A stretch of 64,000 nucleotides of DNA from Lytechinus pictus (GCF_037042905.1 NC_087249.1:41065401-41129400), one strand, 5' to 3'. Shown: positions 45,602 through 59,058, counted from the stretch's first letter. The notes: generated by a model not told the origin, from the letters alone. Program-made: numbers and translations.

Positions 45602-46252
45602 TTAGTTGTAGGTTCCATCTTCACCCTCCGTTTCTTCTCCACCATCATCATTATCGTCATCGTCACCTTGATACTGGAATAAACCATCGAATTGTGAACC
45701 ATGCCTGGCTAACACTCTCTGTACGGCTTTCCGGAATTCCATGCCATTCTCTAATCTTTCCGTGAGATCGGACACGATTTCATGATTGATGTCAGCGTCT
45801 TCGAGGTACACGTTCTGCTGCAAGAACTGAGAGTACAGATCGAAAAAGATGCGTTTGACTGCCCACATTAGTTTCACGTGAGCCTTTGCTTTAGCGTCTT
45901 CTTCTTCCATTCCTTCTGAGATGTATTTCTGATATTTTTCGTCTCTCAAGTCCTTGGTGGCCGTCATGGCTTGCTCTAACCATCCTCGATAAGCGAGGTT
46001 GTCTTCAGTTTCTTCCATGTTTGCTGTCATTGACGATTCGTGTCCATCGCTTTCTGATACGCTCGTTTCGGAATCACCGTTGGATTCTTCAACTCTTTGC
46101 ATTTGAGAGGATGGGTCGGAGTCTTCATCTTCACTCGTTTCTTCTCCAGTATCATGCTCAATTTGTTCATGCCTCTGCATGTTATATTTCCTACTAAAAG
46201 TTTTATCGCATCGTGAACAAGCGTAACGGTTGGACATATCCAATATATTCAT
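45602..46252 (-). CDS. C2H2 single-finger acidic protein (216 aa), element 2 left arm
   Basis: Identical protein to the gene at 20310-20960; ATG at 46250-46252, finger C12/C15/H28/H33. Intact. The truncation of the element end does not touch it. Confidence 0.8.
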   Translation of the reverse strand: MNILDMSNRYACSRCDKTFSRKYNMQRHEQIEHDTGEETSEDEDSDPSSQMQRVEESNGDSETSVSESDGHESSMTANMEETEDNLAYRGWLEQAMTATKDLRDEKYQKYISEGMEEEDAKAKAHVKLMWAVKRIFFDLYSQFLQQNVYLEDADINHEIVSDLTERLENGMEFRKAVQRVLARHGSQFDGLFQYQGDDDDNDDGGEETEGEDGTYN

Positions 46253-46344
46253 GCTGACTCGATGATTATTTGTTGGGAAATGAAGAAAATTAACGTTCAA
46301 ACTTGTAATTATACGTAATCATGAAACGCGCGCGAAGGTACTTT

Positions 46345-46762
46345 GATTCTTACGGATGTTTACGCATTCTTACGGATTCTTACTCATTCTTACGGATTCT
46401 TACGGATGTTTACTCATTCTTACTCATTCTTACTCATTCTTACGGATTTTTTACGGATTCTTACGGATGTTTACGGATTCTTACGGATGTTTACGGATTC
46501 TTACGGATGTTTACGGATTCTTACGGATGTTTACGGATTCTTACGGATTCTTACTCATTCTTACGGATTCTTACTCATTCTTACGGATTCTTACTCATTC
46601 TTACGGATTCTTACGGATTTTTTACGGATTCTTACGGATGTTTACGGATTCTTACGGATGTTTACGGATGTTTACGGATTCTTACGGATTTTTTACGGAT
46701 TCTTACGGATGTTTACGGATTCTTACGGATTCTTAGGGATGTTTACGGATCCTTACGGATCC
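46345..46762. repeat. decamer array, left arm of element 2
   Basis: As 21053-21460 but with three consecutive TTACTCATTC units where copy 1 has two. It therefore matches the right arms of both elements at that point. Confidence 0.95.
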
Positions 46763-46805
46763 ACGTTGGAATGACCCATGCTGCATGGGTCATTCTAGCG
46801 TGGAT
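46759..46805. other. central hairpin of element 2
   Basis: Same 12-bp arms around T at 46782 as in copy 1. Confidence 0.85.
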
Positions 46806-46842
46806 GAACATATTTTCCTTGAGATTATATGAAAGCATTGAT

Positions 46843-47076
46843 TAATCCGTAAAAATCCGTAAGAATCCGTAAGAATCCGTAAACATCCGTAAGAATCCGT
46901 AAACATCCGTAAACATCCGTAAACATCCGTAAACATCCGTAAGAATCCGTAAACATCCGTAAGAATCCGTAAAAAATCCGTAAGAATGAGTAAGAATGAG
47001 TAAGAATGAGTAAACATCCGTAAGAATCCGTAAGAATGAGTAAGAATCCGTAAGAATGCGTAAACATCCGTAAGAA
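46843..47076. repeat. decamer array, right arm of element 2
   Basis: Same as 21541-21774. Confidence 0.95.
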
Positions 47077-47170
47077 TCAAAGTACCTTCGCGCGCGTTTC
47101 ATGATTACGTATAATTACAAGTTTGAACGTTAATTTTCTTCATTTCCCAACAAATAATCATCGAGTCAGC

Positions 47171-47821
47171 ATGAATATATTGGATATGTCCAACCGTTAC
47201 GCTTGTTCACGATGCGATAAAACTTTTAGTAGGAAATATAACATGCAGAGGCATGAACAAATTGAGCATGATACTGGAGAAGAAACGAGTGAAGATGAAG
47301 ACTCCGACCCATCCTCTCAAATGCAAAGAGTTGAAGAATCCAACGGTGATTCCGAAACGAGCGTATCAGAAAGCGATGGACACGAATCGTCAATGACAGC
47401 AAACATGGAAGAAACTGAAGACAACCTCGCTTATCGAGGATGGTTAGAGCAAGCCATGACGGCCACCAAGGACTTGAGAGACGAAAAATATCAGAAATAC
47501 ATCTCAGAAGGAATGGAAGAAGAAGACGCTAAAGCAAAGGCTCACGTGAAACTAATGTGGGCAGTCAAACGCATCTTTTTCGATCTGTACTCTCAGTTCT
47601 TGCAGCAGAACGTGTACCTCGAAGACGCTGACATCAATCATGAAATCGTGTCCGATCTCACGGAAAGATTAGAGAATGGCATGGAATTCCGGAAAGCCGT
47701 ACAGAGAGTGTTAGCCAGGCATGGTTCACAATTCGATGGTTTATTCCAGTATCAAGGTGACGATGACGATAATGATGATGGTGGAGAAGAAACGGAGGGT
47801 GAAGATGGAACCTACAACTAA
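47171..47821 (+). CDS. C2H2 single-finger acidic protein (216 aa), element 2 right arm
   Basis: Identical protein to 21869-22519; ATG at 47171, TAA at 47819-47821, followed by the same two AATAAA signals. Confidence 0.8.
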   Translation: MNILDMSNRYACSRCDKTFSRKYNMQRHEQIEHDTGEETSEDEDSDPSSQMQRVEESNGDSETSVSESDGHESSMTANMEETEDNLAYRGWLEQAMTATKDLRDEKYQKYISEGMEEEDAKAKAHVKLMWAVKRIFFDLYSQFLQQNVYLEDADINHEIVSDLTERLENGMEFRKAVQRVLARHGSQFDGLFQYQGDDDDNDDGGEETEGEDGTYN

Positions 47822-48332
47822 AGGCACAAACATCAGCTTGTCGAATAATCCAAGAAAACGCCGTCAACATAAATGCGGGCATAAATGACAGTTTGAACTT
47901 CATTGTGTTCATATTTTCTGAATGCCATCCATAGACATGTGTTACAATCCATTAAGTTAAGCGAAGGAAAAGAAAAAACGAGAACTTCACTTTAATATTA
48001 ACAATGAACAGTTAATTATTTTGTTGTGACAACGTAATTTGAGAACATATCTTACATTATTTTTACCTTTGTATCAAAATCTGCTGTTTATACACTAATT
48101 GAACCTATCTACATTGAAATGGAATAGAATAAATGATAGTAATAATAAAGAATCATCCTTGACTGTATAGTGTTTCATGTTATCACCATCTGTACTGCGG
48201 ATGAATTTAAGTTGATTGAAAGGAGTCGTCTACGGGTTTCAATATAGTATACTTTTGCGGGTCAGAGAGCCGTGCAGGTCATGTGAGTTAAAATGAAAAG
48301 TATGGAGGTATGTACAAAACAGTATGGAAAAG

Positions 48333-49043
48333 TCAGAGAGTTTTGATGGGGGAAAGTCTGGAATGAGTAGAGCTTGAGATGCCACTGTTATCAGGATTAT
48401 AATCACATGTTGGATTACCAATAATTGTTGTAATAAGAGACAGAGAGAGCCGGCTTTCACCTTGAATAGGATATCCCAAGTTCAATGACGGGCGTTGGTC
48501 GTGAGTGGGGTGATCGATTCGTGAACCGCGAGGCACTTGACATATCGGGTTCGACATATCTGCTGGTAGGCAAAGAAAGATAATTTTTTCAATAGGAAAC
48601 TCTGTAGAAATCATACGTCTGTTTCGTGCATCGTATCCTATACGTGACGATTGCGCCACGGTGGTGCAATACCGATACGATGGGATAAGGGGAATTCCCT
48701 GGGATGACATCACGGTGCTTACGTAGCCGGTGACGTCATGCGAGGCGGTTGACATATCCGCTGGAAGGCGGAGAAAGATCCTTTTTTCGATAGGAAACTG
48801 TGCAGAAATCATACGTCTGTTTTGTGCATCGTATCCTATACGTGACGATTGCGCCACGGTGGTGCAATACCGGGTAAAGGGTAATTCCCTGGGATATGAC
48901 ATCACGGCCGTGGTTGCGTAACTGTGTCGTAATACCGATTCATGGTGACGTTGTGGCTGGCCGGAAGTCTGGGTCAACCCATCGGGTCGTGTGGTCAAAG
49001 GCTGACCGGGGTAAAGGGCATGGATGACCGGGCTAAAGGTCAT
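48333..49043 (-). CDS. unidentified 236-codon ORF, element 2 right arm
   Basis: Identical to 23031-23741. Confidence 0.35.
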   Translation of the reverse strand: MTFSPVIHALYPGQPLTTRPDGLTQTSGQPQRHHESVLRHSYATTAVMSYPRELPFTRYCTTVAQSSRIGYDAQNRRMISAQFPIEKRIFLRLPADMSTASHDVTGYVSTVMSSQGIPLIPSYRYCTTVAQSSRIGYDARNRRMISTEFPIEKIIFLCLPADMSNPICQVPRGSRIDHPTHDQRPSLNLGYPIQGESRLSLSLITTIIGNPTCDYNPDNSGISSSTHSRLSPIKTL

Positions 49044-49521
49044 GGTGTTCTCGGTTTACTCCCATCATTTATAGGCGAGGGCGCGGGAGATCACCCACGC
49101 GGAGGTTAATTAAATTTCCTGTAGATCGCGTCCCTACGTGGACTCATATCCAATTAAGATGGCGTCCCCACGCGGAGTCATTATCCAATTAAAATCGCGT
49201 CCCCACGCGGAGTCATTATCCAATTAAAATCGCGTCCCGCGCTTCATTATCCAATTAAGATGGCGTCCCCACGCGGAGTCATTATCCAATTAAAATCGCG
49301 TCCCGCGCTCCATTATCCAATTAAAATCGCTTCCCGCGCTCCATTATCCAATTTCCTGTTTACCGCGTACCCAAAGGTCAAAGGTCATGATTGACCGGAA
49401 GGTGGGGTCACGGGGTCAACAGTGACCGGAAGTTGGGGTCAAAGGTCATGCGGTCAAAGGTCATGCGGTCAAAGGTCATGGGTCAAAGGTCAATTAGGAT
49501 GAGGTCTAACCCCTAACTACT

Positions 49522-49527
49522 GTCGTG
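49522..49527. repeat. GTCGTG, right target duplication of element 2
   Basis: Copied with unit 2. It has no left partner because the left flank was lost at the junction. Confidence 0.8.
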
Positions 49528-50962
49528 TCATGAGGACACGCACTAATGCGTATTTATCAATAAAATCGGGCGTTGCATATCATGGGTTTTTTTAAACTTC
49601 CCTTTCTCCTATTACACAATTGATCCTGCGTTTTCTAATTTTATGATAATTTTTTTTTGCTGAAAATTCATAAATCATAAAAAAAATTGATATTTGAGGA
49701 ACAGTTATAATATAATGCCTTGATAGTTTCGGAATAAAAAAAGAACATCTTTATAGATGTCATGATAGGTACCAAACCCCTCTAAAAAATAATGATGGTG
49801 ATTCTCAATTCTGGGGAATTATAGTTTATAACCAAGAAAAATAGCATAGAATTAAGATTTTTGAGAGATATCATTGATCAACCACTTAAGAAATTTATGG
49901 AAAGGTATACGGGTTTTTAAATTGTATGCTAACTGCCGCTATATGACAGATGATGGTGGCTTTAGAATTCCGGGAATTGAGATTATGAGTTGATATGAAC
50001 TTCAATATAGTTTGCAAGATAGCATAAATTAAACGGCTCAAAATAACTTCAGGAAGCATTATTTTGAAGGAATCTGTTACATTCATACTTAACAATAAAA
50101 AAGTAGTGGTCTGAAAATAACATCATGAACTAACCCATGGCCACTATTTATAAGGGCTGCTTGTCACAGCGTGCAAGTTTCTATACCCAAAGGTCTGGTA
50201 TAGTCAGGTATGAAAGGGGTCAACATCCCCTCTCCAAACATTGTTCCCAGGCCCCCGGGGGACACTCATGAGAAGAATAGTCGCATTTAAAACAAAATCC
50301 GTCAAGTAAATTATATTCATATTTTCGACATGAAATCGTAAACTACCCCATGACCACTGCATAGTTCATGAAACATGTTAAGTGAAACAAATTCCATTAT
50401 GACAAGATGAAGCAATGAAAGAAAAATCCATGTATGGCAGTGAGTCCAAACTTCGCGTGTGTCCATACTTTGCGGACGGTCATTATCTAAAAAAAATAGC
50501 CATCATCCTTAAAATCTGACATCATCAACGTGAAAAGCGACCTAAAATTACCCTTTGGTGTAAGTTTCTTCAGGATGAGTTCAGTATTCATGAAAATATT
50601 GACAAAAGATCGGCAAATTTGTCACCGTTAGCGCCCCGTTCCGAAGAAATCTGATATCCTCAACAAGCATCACAATATCATAATTTTGCAAGCAGATATC
50701 ATAAAAAATGTGAGTTCAATGTGGTACTGACTAATTCTATAGCATTTTGTCATCTGATATAAATATCTCACCTTTCGAGCTTGAGTTTTTGTTTAAATCT
50801 TCTCAAAAACTGGTCCGCGAAGTTAGGTCACACTTTTTCGAACGGTTTTCCAGCACAGCGCGCATTCGTCGATCGGAATAGAATTTTGAGATCGCGATAC
50901 CGCCGAAACCCCTTGACCTACTTCACATTTTTGTCAATGATTTTATAGTTTACGATCTTGCC
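49528..50962. other. no gene seen (copy of 24226-25660)
   Basis: Offset 25302; no difference noted. Confidence 0.55.
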
Positions 50963-51181
50963 GTCAATGTCAGTGGCGGATCCAAGGGGTGGCGCAGGGG
51001 GCGCGCGCGGCGCCGCTCAAAAAAAAAAAAAAAAAAAAGTAAAAGAAAGAAAAGGCGCTGCTTGAAAAAATTATACACTGATATAATATTAGCAACAGTA
51101 AGGAAAGACTATCCCCCAGCAAAGCACAATCATATCATCTTCCTTATCTTTTCTTTTAACTACCCGTTTCCCAACAACTTC

Positions 51182-52140
51182 GCCGGTTAAAAATAATCAG
51201 CAGTGCGCTGCCTGCATATAACTGGCGCCAATCAAGAATAATCAGCGCCACCTTAATCTCAATCGGCGCCGGACAAGAATAATCAGCGCCATTTGGTTAT
51301 AAATCGGCGCCAGTCGAGAAAAATCAGCTCTGCCAGAGTCTTAACCGGCGCCGATCAAGGATAATCTGCGCCACCTAGATCTAAATCGGCACTATGCAGA
51401 TAAAAATAATCGGCGCCATCTGGTTATAAATCGGCGCCGGTAAAGAAAAATCGACGCTGCCTGAGTTCTTAACCGGCGCCGATCAAGGATAATCAGCGCC
51501 ACCTAAATCTAAATCGGGGCCGGACAAGAATAATCAGCGCCATCTGGTTATAAATCGGCGCTGCTAGAGTCTTAACCGGTGCCGATTAAGAATAATCAGC
51601 TCCACCTAAATCTAAATCGGCGCCGGGCAAGAATAAACGGCGCCATCTGGTTATAAATCGGCGCTGGTAAAGAAAAATCGGCGCTGCCTGAGTTCGTAAC
51701 CGGCGCCAATCAAGGATAATCAGCGCCACCTATATCTAAATCGGGGCTGGTCAAGAATAATCAGCGCCATCTGGTTATATATCGGCGCTGCCTGAGTCTT
51801 AACCGGCGCCGATCAAGAATAATCAGCTCCACCTAAATCTAAATCGGCGCCGGACAAGAATAATCAGCACCACCTGGTTAAAAATCGGCGCCAGTCAAGA
51901 ATAATCGGCGCCTCCTGGTTCTAAATCGGCTCCAGTCAATTATGAATTGCCGCTGCCTGAATCTTACGTGACGTCGGTAAAAATAATCAGCACTACTTGT
52001 TCTAAATCGGCGCCGGTCAAGAATAATCAGCGTCCCCTGGTTCCAATAAATAGGCGCCGGTAGAATAATAAAGAAGGGCCTATTGCCAACCAAATCTAGA
52101 TCGGCGCCGGTCAAGAATGATCAGCGGCACCTGGTTATAC
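51182..52140. repeat. 41-bp GGCGCC minisatellite, unit 2
   Basis: Same unit count and order as 25880-26838. The lack of array-length change argues for a very recent copy or an assembly repeat. Confidence 0.9.
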
Positions 52141-52541
52141 ATTTTATTGTTGAATGGTCATAACAAAGCTTATCGCATGCCCTTACAGAGTGGAATGGGG
52201 CGGGGCAGTTGCCCACAGAATGACAGATGTCATGAAATCTTTAATTTATTTAAAAAATCCTAGAATCATACAAAAGCGTAGAGCAAATCCTTTAATTTTG
52301 ATCATATTTTCCAATGCTTTAATGTCAGTCACTTTTATTCTTTACACATTCCACATTGTGCCACCTCTATGGCCGTTAGTTTAAGACAGCTACTATAGTG
52401 TTTTATGAAGATGATTCGATATTTTAGCCCAAAACTTTGCTAAAACCCGTTGCTAGTACCGGGAGTGTATAATAACGCAACCAGTCGTATATTGAGATTA
52501 AGCTACACAACTCGTTCTTTATTTTAAATCGTGCTTAAATT

Positions 52542-53042
52542 ATCCGCTTCTCAGATTGGAATATAAAAAATTTTCAGCTCGCGCTTCTTGCTCGCATCAT
52601 TTCTGTAGCAAAACCCCATACTTTTCATTATTAAATAGGTGAATAGAATGTCCCGTTTTCAGTTCTAAACGTCAAAAGAACTCCCGCTTCGATTTGCAAT
52701 AATCTTTTGCTGGATATAATCTTGTTCTTTATTACAAACGTCCATTAAACTGTCATTTTTTTCAGATCGAAATATCAAAATTTTAAGCGAGCGCTTCGTG
52801 CTCGCATCTATTGTTTTTTTAGATACCCATCTTAATCATTGGTACCAAAAATGCATAGAATATCAAGCTTTCTGGTCAGAATATAAAGAAATTTCAGCTC
52901 GCCCTCGGCACTCGCATTATCTGTGTAGTGAGATGTGTATCCTCATCATGAGTTACTACAAACAGTCCTAAACAGGCACCTTTTTCCTGTTTTCAGGTCA
53001 GTATACTAAAAAATTTCAGCTCGCGCTTCGCGCTCGCATTAA
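52542..53042. repeat. four TTCAGCTCGC-core monomers, unit 2
   Basis: Copy of 27240-27740 with one A/T substitution. Confidence 0.75.
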
Positions 53043-53082
53043 TTTGTTGGTGAGATATGTGTTTCTATCTCATGAGTCATAT

Positions 53083-53084
<2 letters not shown>

Positions 53085-53129
<45 letters not shown>

Positions 53130-53265
53130 TATGTGTGTGTGTGTTTGTGTGAGTTTGTTTGTTTTGTGTGATATCGAGCGCCTTTGGAAAGTTGATTAAT
53201 GATTTTGCCCCCCAAATCTTTAAAAAAAAGGATCGACGCCCCTGTGTGTATATATATATATATAT
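53085..53265. repeat. (AT)n, (GT)n, (TA)n microsatellites, unit 2
   Basis: Same lengths as at 27783-27963. Confidence 0.95.
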
Positions 53266-53869
53266 ACATATAGTAAAAAAAAACTTGTATCTCTATTAAT
53301 ATACAAAAGTATTGGCCTCATCGCAATAAAAGGGATAATACACGAGATTTTGAAATCGCACATAACATGCATAATTTGTATTACTTTTTGCTTGTTTCTT
53401 TCTTTAATAAGTTTTTCAATCTCTCTCTATATATGTTTTAGATTATATGTTTAAATTGATGTATATTTTCTGTTATAATGAGATATGTTTAAGTGGACTT
53501 CAGGGAATGGTCGTACGCAGCAAGGGGGAAGGGGGGGGCACATTCGCGATCTGCTGTTGTGAAAAACATTTTTTTTTCCTTAACATTTCATGAAAACTAT
53601 GAAAAATGTGCAAATGTGAGATGTGCACCAAATGTTCGAGTCTTGCCCCCCCCCCCCCCCCCGGAAATATTATCTGCGTGTGGTCATGCAATGTGGTCAT
53701 GCAAAATGGCATGACTGGAAATCCTACATTTTGAAAAGAGCATTTGACAGGGTCAGACTTTACCCCTTTTTCAACATTTTTTTTTATGGCGCCGGTGAAG
53801 TGCAAAAATATGTGCGCCGCTCGGCAGTGCGCCCCCCCCCCCTTTCGCCAAAAGCTGGATCCGCCTATG

Positions 53870-54591
53870 AATGTGGTAAATATTTCTTAAATTGGTTTTG
53901 CATAAATTGTGAATATTTTGTGAACAAATTTAAGCCTGAAGAATATTTTTTTTAAGTCCGCGAAGTTAGGACACCCCATCATACATCGAACATATGAGTA
54001 TTAACAACCTCAAACAAGATGGATACATTTTATACAATCTGCATGGCTTAATATACGATTGTTTTTTTTTTTTTAAGCGATGTTCAACCTTTAAGCAACA
54101 TCGTTTGAAACTTAACATTAGTGATTTTTTTTCTACGTAATCTGCCTGATGCTAATCCTTTTCCATCATTTCATTCGAGTTTACAATTACCATAAAAAAT
54201 AATGAACTTCGATGCACCTGTGCCCCCCCCCCCTCAATTAATAAAAACGCTGTCTCGCTCTCATTCTTTTATGGCTAACTGGAAATTGATAAAGCTCGGC
54301 GGAACATTGTTCAAACATGAATTCATGTTGATGATGCGCTGCAGCAATCCGGTTAGATTGAATGTCGTTTATCATAGTCGAATTACATGCGGCGATATGT
54401 TGGAGGGCTTTTAGGGAGAATACTAAAAAATGCTCAACAAAGGAATATTCCTCTGTTCGATTTCAGAATACAGTATATGGCAATCTTTGAATAAAGATTA
54501 TGTAATCCATTAAAGGGACCCCTGCACAACAAGGGACCTGTAATAGACTTCTGTGCTGTTAATTAGTCTTCACTTTTAAACCTTTTTGCTA
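53870..54591. other. no gene seen (copy of 28573-29296)
   Basis: Differs by a C-run of 11 instead of 13. Confidence 0.55.
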
Positions 54592-54823
54592 CACTCCTAA
54601 AAAGGTTCGGCAAAAAATGTCCAACTTTTAACCAACCCTGGGCAACATCATGATACTGTCCACATAACTATTGGTTAAAATATGTGCAAATTGGGTAACG
54701 AAAACTAATAATTGGGTTATAAATTTGCTCAGTTGGATAATAACTGCCCAAAATATATATTTTTTTTACCAACATACATTACCCAACACAGTGGACAGTA
54801 TGTTGCCCAAAATTGTAAGTGTG
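54592..54823. mobile_element. foldback MITE, TA target, unit 2
   Basis: Copy of 29297-29528. Confidence 0.7.
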
Positions 54824-57800
54824 TATAAAATATGACTGTCACTTATTTTGTTTGGGGTTAATTTGTGGGTCGGTTTTCGTAATAACGTATTTGTGGTAGG
54901 ATACTATAGGGTTTACTTTAAGGATATTCAATTGGGTATGTTTTGCAAGACTACTTGAGAGAAATTGCTTTCTTGGCAAGGAACCGTGAACTCCTCAGGA
55001 ATCGAGCTGTCACTGTCGAATGTGGCTGTTTTATATTACCTTTAAATTGTTAAATGAAATATCATTTGCCAATTTTTAATGGTACTAGACATGGAATATT
55101 ACATCATTTGGGAAAAAATGAAATATGAATTGAAATTGAATGACGCATGGGGGTTGCATATCACCAAAGAATTTGACAGAAATGTGAATATGATAATAAT
55201 GAACACCTTTTAGACAGGGAATCATATTCAAAGAAGCATTCATTACGCCTTTTTAACTTGTACAAAATAATGATACACCTTGAAGTTATCCTATGAACTT
55301 TATGGCACCTAAGCTGAGCATGCACTTCCCCCTTTTCTCGTGAACTTTTATTCGAGATGGTATGGGCAACATAAAGACTTTCAGTAATGTATGAAATTAC
55401 ATCCGTATGACTTGCTGTAAAAGAAATCGATCAACTATAAGTGCATTCGACTACAAAACGTTTTGACACGTGTCTTTGCAGTTCATGTAGAGTCGTGAGG
55501 ATAACCATATTTTGTTTGCTCCTTTTTCCAATAAAAATGTTCTGACATCTATAATTTGGAAGAAGTTCTTTAAAGTCTTCTTTCCCTGCAGCTTTTATTT
55601 ATTTCTTGTTTTATGTGATTACTTTTGGTGCCCCCATTAAATCAGCATTCGTTTTGATATTTTACCATTCGCATCACTTCAGCTAAGAACATTTATTTGA
55701 AGCGAAATTTCCTTGATATAGATTAATTTTTAAAGTAATTTCTGAGTTTCATGTCCAAATGAAAGCTTTCAGACTTGACCCCCCCCCCCCCCCACTTCTC
55801 TCTCTCTCCCTCTCTCCCCCTCTCTCATTTCTTCTCTATATTAACCCACCCTTTCTCTCTCTTCCACTCTCTCTCTCTCCCCCTCTCTCTCACTCTCACT
55901 TTCGCTTACTTTCCTTCATTAGACACTCCGTGCCTCACTCTCATTTCTATCCTCACCGCCACGTCATGTCTAAAGTACTCATCTCCAAGCTTCATGTAAG
56001 GGTTACCCTGGAAATGCACAGAATGTGTGCATCACCAATCCGGGTCAAAATGATTTTTTGCTGAGTGAAATAGCAAATTTGTCAAGACATCGAAGAAACC
56101 CACGTCCGTGTAGATGACAGAGGTTTAATAGCGTAAATGCAAGTAACCTAAAAGTATATGCACTTTCATTTTCACAAAATGAGAAGAATAGATGGGGCTG
56201 GGCGGTGAGAGGATTCCAGATGCCTTTAGCCATGTTTAAAGTATATCTTCTATCCAAAGTACTTGTACCTGCCTATGTCAATGTACTCTCTATAATGTAA
56301 GAGCTTCGATGGAGTAAGGACGATTTTTTTTCGAGAGGTTACCTGTTTCTGCTCATGAAGTGAGCAGTGGGATAGTGCTTCAGTGCGAGCGGGGAGACAA
56401 AGTGGGAGATGTCATTCAAAAGCCCAGTTTCATGAAAATATGAAATAATATTTTTATCTTTTGAATAATAAACATTAAAAGTAATGGGAGAGCGAAAATC
56501 TAACATATCCTCTATACGGGGGGGGGGTCGTGGAACATTTGGGGGAGGCAGAGCACCCCTCCCATCCTCAAGGCCCAACCCTCATCTGAACGCCAGTGCT
56601 TTCCTGGAGATACTAGTTCTGCCCCCGTAATGATCGGCAAACATTTCAAGGTTGTCATGACATTATATACTTATTTTCTCAGTGACTGTGTAAATAGGGG
56701 AAAGAGGCCTTAAAGCAGATGGCATTTCTGAATGAAAAAAGAGGGTTGTATAGTATTGTTTACTACCCACTCATCTTAAGATCATCCTAAATAATTATTT
56801 ATATTATTATTTTTATTATCATTATTATTATCATCATCATTATTATTCATTCGACCATAAAAAAGACAAATCGTGCAAAATATCAAATATAAATCACTTG
56901 AACTTATCAAATACAGTTGAGTTTTTAAGATCACAGAAAAAAATTAAATGGTTATCCATCGGCATGACGGGCAAGGATTCGCAAAAGGAAATATAGTCTT
57001 GCTAGACGCATGCGAACTCTTACAGAAAACCCCTGAGAAAATATTGCACAATCCCATATTTTGCTTCCTTTGTTATAGATAACAGGCGGTGTTTGCCAAA
57101 TTCCCTATTTTGCGTCGACCTGATAAGATGCTAGAAACTGCAAGGGCGATCAGTGTTACGTATTACCATGATTACCCCAGCCTCTCCGCGTTTTTCCGAT
57201 ATCTTATGATGATGTTAAGTTAGTGTAACTGTGTTAGCTCAAGGCCTGTGCGACTCTTAAGAGAAGACTGCGAGTGAGGTTGTGTGCGATTGTTGTGTGA
57301 GTGCATGTATGTGGAGGAGTGGTGTGGGTGGATGTTTGTGTGCGCGAGGGAGGGTGTACGTGTGTTTAGGAGAGAGATAATATGAGTGTTCGTTTAATGG
57401 TGTTTGAAGCAAGAGTTAAGAAATGAAAGATCTTGTGAAACGAATTGGTGAAATCATGTAAAACTCATTTTCAATAGCTTAAGATGAAATCTGGGAATGA
57501 TAAAACAAGTATATTCACTGCGGTTCTGTTGGGATTGATTTTTCCCCCCTCGAGTATTTTTTAGGGTTTACCGAATTGGGCCCTTCATGTTCATGCTGCC
57601 CATGGTAAGAATATTAATCTGATTTTTACTTTATTATCCAAAACCTCTTTTGTGGTGAGGGTGAAATTGACATTGATAATTGAATATAAGAAGGATACTA
57701 TCCCATTTTATTTAAGATCTATATCTCACAGGTCTAATTTCAAATACTCTGATCACGTCAGTCATAGTTACCCATGCGCCTGTGGGGCTTTCATCCTTCC

Positions 57801-57863
57801 TTTTTCCGCCCTATTTTCACCCCTTTACCCTAATACATATTTTATTAAATCTTTGGTCACTTT
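54824..57863. other. no gene seen; C-run/(CT)n and (ATT)n tracts
   Basis: Copy of 29529-32565. The C-run/(CT)n tract is at about 55778-55900 with a 15-base C-run; (ATT)n is at about 56789-56853. Confidence 0.5.
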
Positions 57864-58166
57864 GGCCCGTATTCTGAAGTCGGGTTTAACTTAAACTCAG
57901 GTTTAAAGTTGTGGTTTAAGTATGGACAGCCAATTGTTACATAAATCACTAACAGTATAGAGATATAATATTTCACCTCATTTGGCTCTCAAATCATTCA
58001 TAATTGTGTAGGAAGTATAAATAGATTTTTGTCTGCACCATCGATGAATCTGGAAAAAGCACAGTAAACATACAACTTAATGCAAATTTTGACACTTTTG
58101 GCTTCCCATAATTTAGCACAGAGTTAGACCATGGTCTAAGTTAAACCTGACTTCAGAATACGAGCC
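57864..58166. mobile_element. foldback MITE, GGCCCGTATTCTGAAGTC ends, unit 2
   Basis: Copy of 32566-32868 with the same TTT flanks. Confidence 0.8.
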
Positions 58167-58312
58167 TTTGAATATACCCGTTACTCTTTGATTCAGGTGA
58201 ATTTACCTGTTTAAAAATCACACGATCACATAATAACACTGTAAATTTAAAGTTACACTACCCGGGTCCCCGTCGTACAAAGAGTTGAGTTTGATCAAAT
58301 CAATCTTAACTA

Positions 58313-58594
58313 CACTGTTAAAAAACCCGTGATTTTACAGGAAAAAAGAAGATTTTTGCAGAAAGCAATAACAGAATCATTCTGTAAATTCATAAAACAG
58401 GAATTTTTTTGCAATTTAACCGAACAGGTCTGTTTAAAAAGGGGAAAAGGGTGTTTTATTTAAGGAAATTTGTAAGATTCCATACACCAAATACCAATTT
58501 TCTGTAAGATAACGCAATCCGGTAAGATTACAGGTGTTCTCGAGACTCTGCTGCAGGAACTGCTTTTATTTTAAGGATAAATTTTCTAACAGTG
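58313..58594. mobile_element. MITE, CACTGTTA family, unit 2
   Basis: Copy of 33015-33296. Confidence 0.85.
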
Positions 58595-58921
58595 TAGATG
58601 GAAATCCATCAATGTCATCATTTTTCCTACAGGAAATTTGCACAAAAATGTCCTTTTGCAAACAATGAGGAGCATACTGAATTGTCAAGACAACCATGAA
58701 AGCGATGAATGTATGATATACATCATATATTCTAGAAAACGTTTTGAACAAATATGCATTTTAGATGGTGGCGTTGGTGGCTTTCCATAGTTGTGGGTAA
58801 TAGGATGAATCGCAATATTTTGTAAGACAGGACCCGTGGATTTTCAGTCGTGTATTATTTATTTATTTAATTTTATTTACTATTCTTCTTTCTTTCATTT
58901 CTTCTTCCCTTTTCCGAAGAT

Positions 58922-59058
58922 GTGCTGTGGTCTAATGGATAGACTCTGCAGAATACAGATCGCAAGGTTCGGGGTTCGACTCCCGCCTCGGCACTAACGC
59001 CTTTGACAAGGCGTTGATCTATTTCTGTCACACTCGACACAGGTAAGGCAAATAGACA
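58922..59058 (+). mobile_element. tRNA-derived SINE-like element, unit 2
   Basis: Copy of 33624-33760, with the tRNA-like part at 58922-58994. Confidence 0.65.

Larger units (their letters stand above)
43910..49521. mobile_element. palindromic foldback element, copy 2, left end truncated by 8 bp
   Basis: Same organisation as 18610-24219 but starting at GGGGTTAGACC: the outermost AGTAGTTA and the left target duplication are replaced by unrelated sequence. The right end and its GTCGTG (49522-49527) are kept. It carries the same arm mismatch (T in the left arm, C in the right) as copy 1, so both derive from one element by duplication and not from two insertions. Site clusters are at 43931-44052 and 49371-49492; 31/35-bp arrays at 44071-44292 and 49131-49352; TATA boxes at 44350-44356 and 49067-49073. 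Confidence 0.9.
50971..53869. mobile_element. probable hAT-like element with minisatellite, unit 2
   Basis: Copy of 25669-28572, shorter by 5 bp because of homopolymer differences. Confidence 0.45.

Noticed and set aside
43910..49521. Second palindromic element as an independent insertion
   Set aside because: It shares its right flank for more than 14 kb and the same arm mismatch with copy 1, so it was copied as part of the large duplication.
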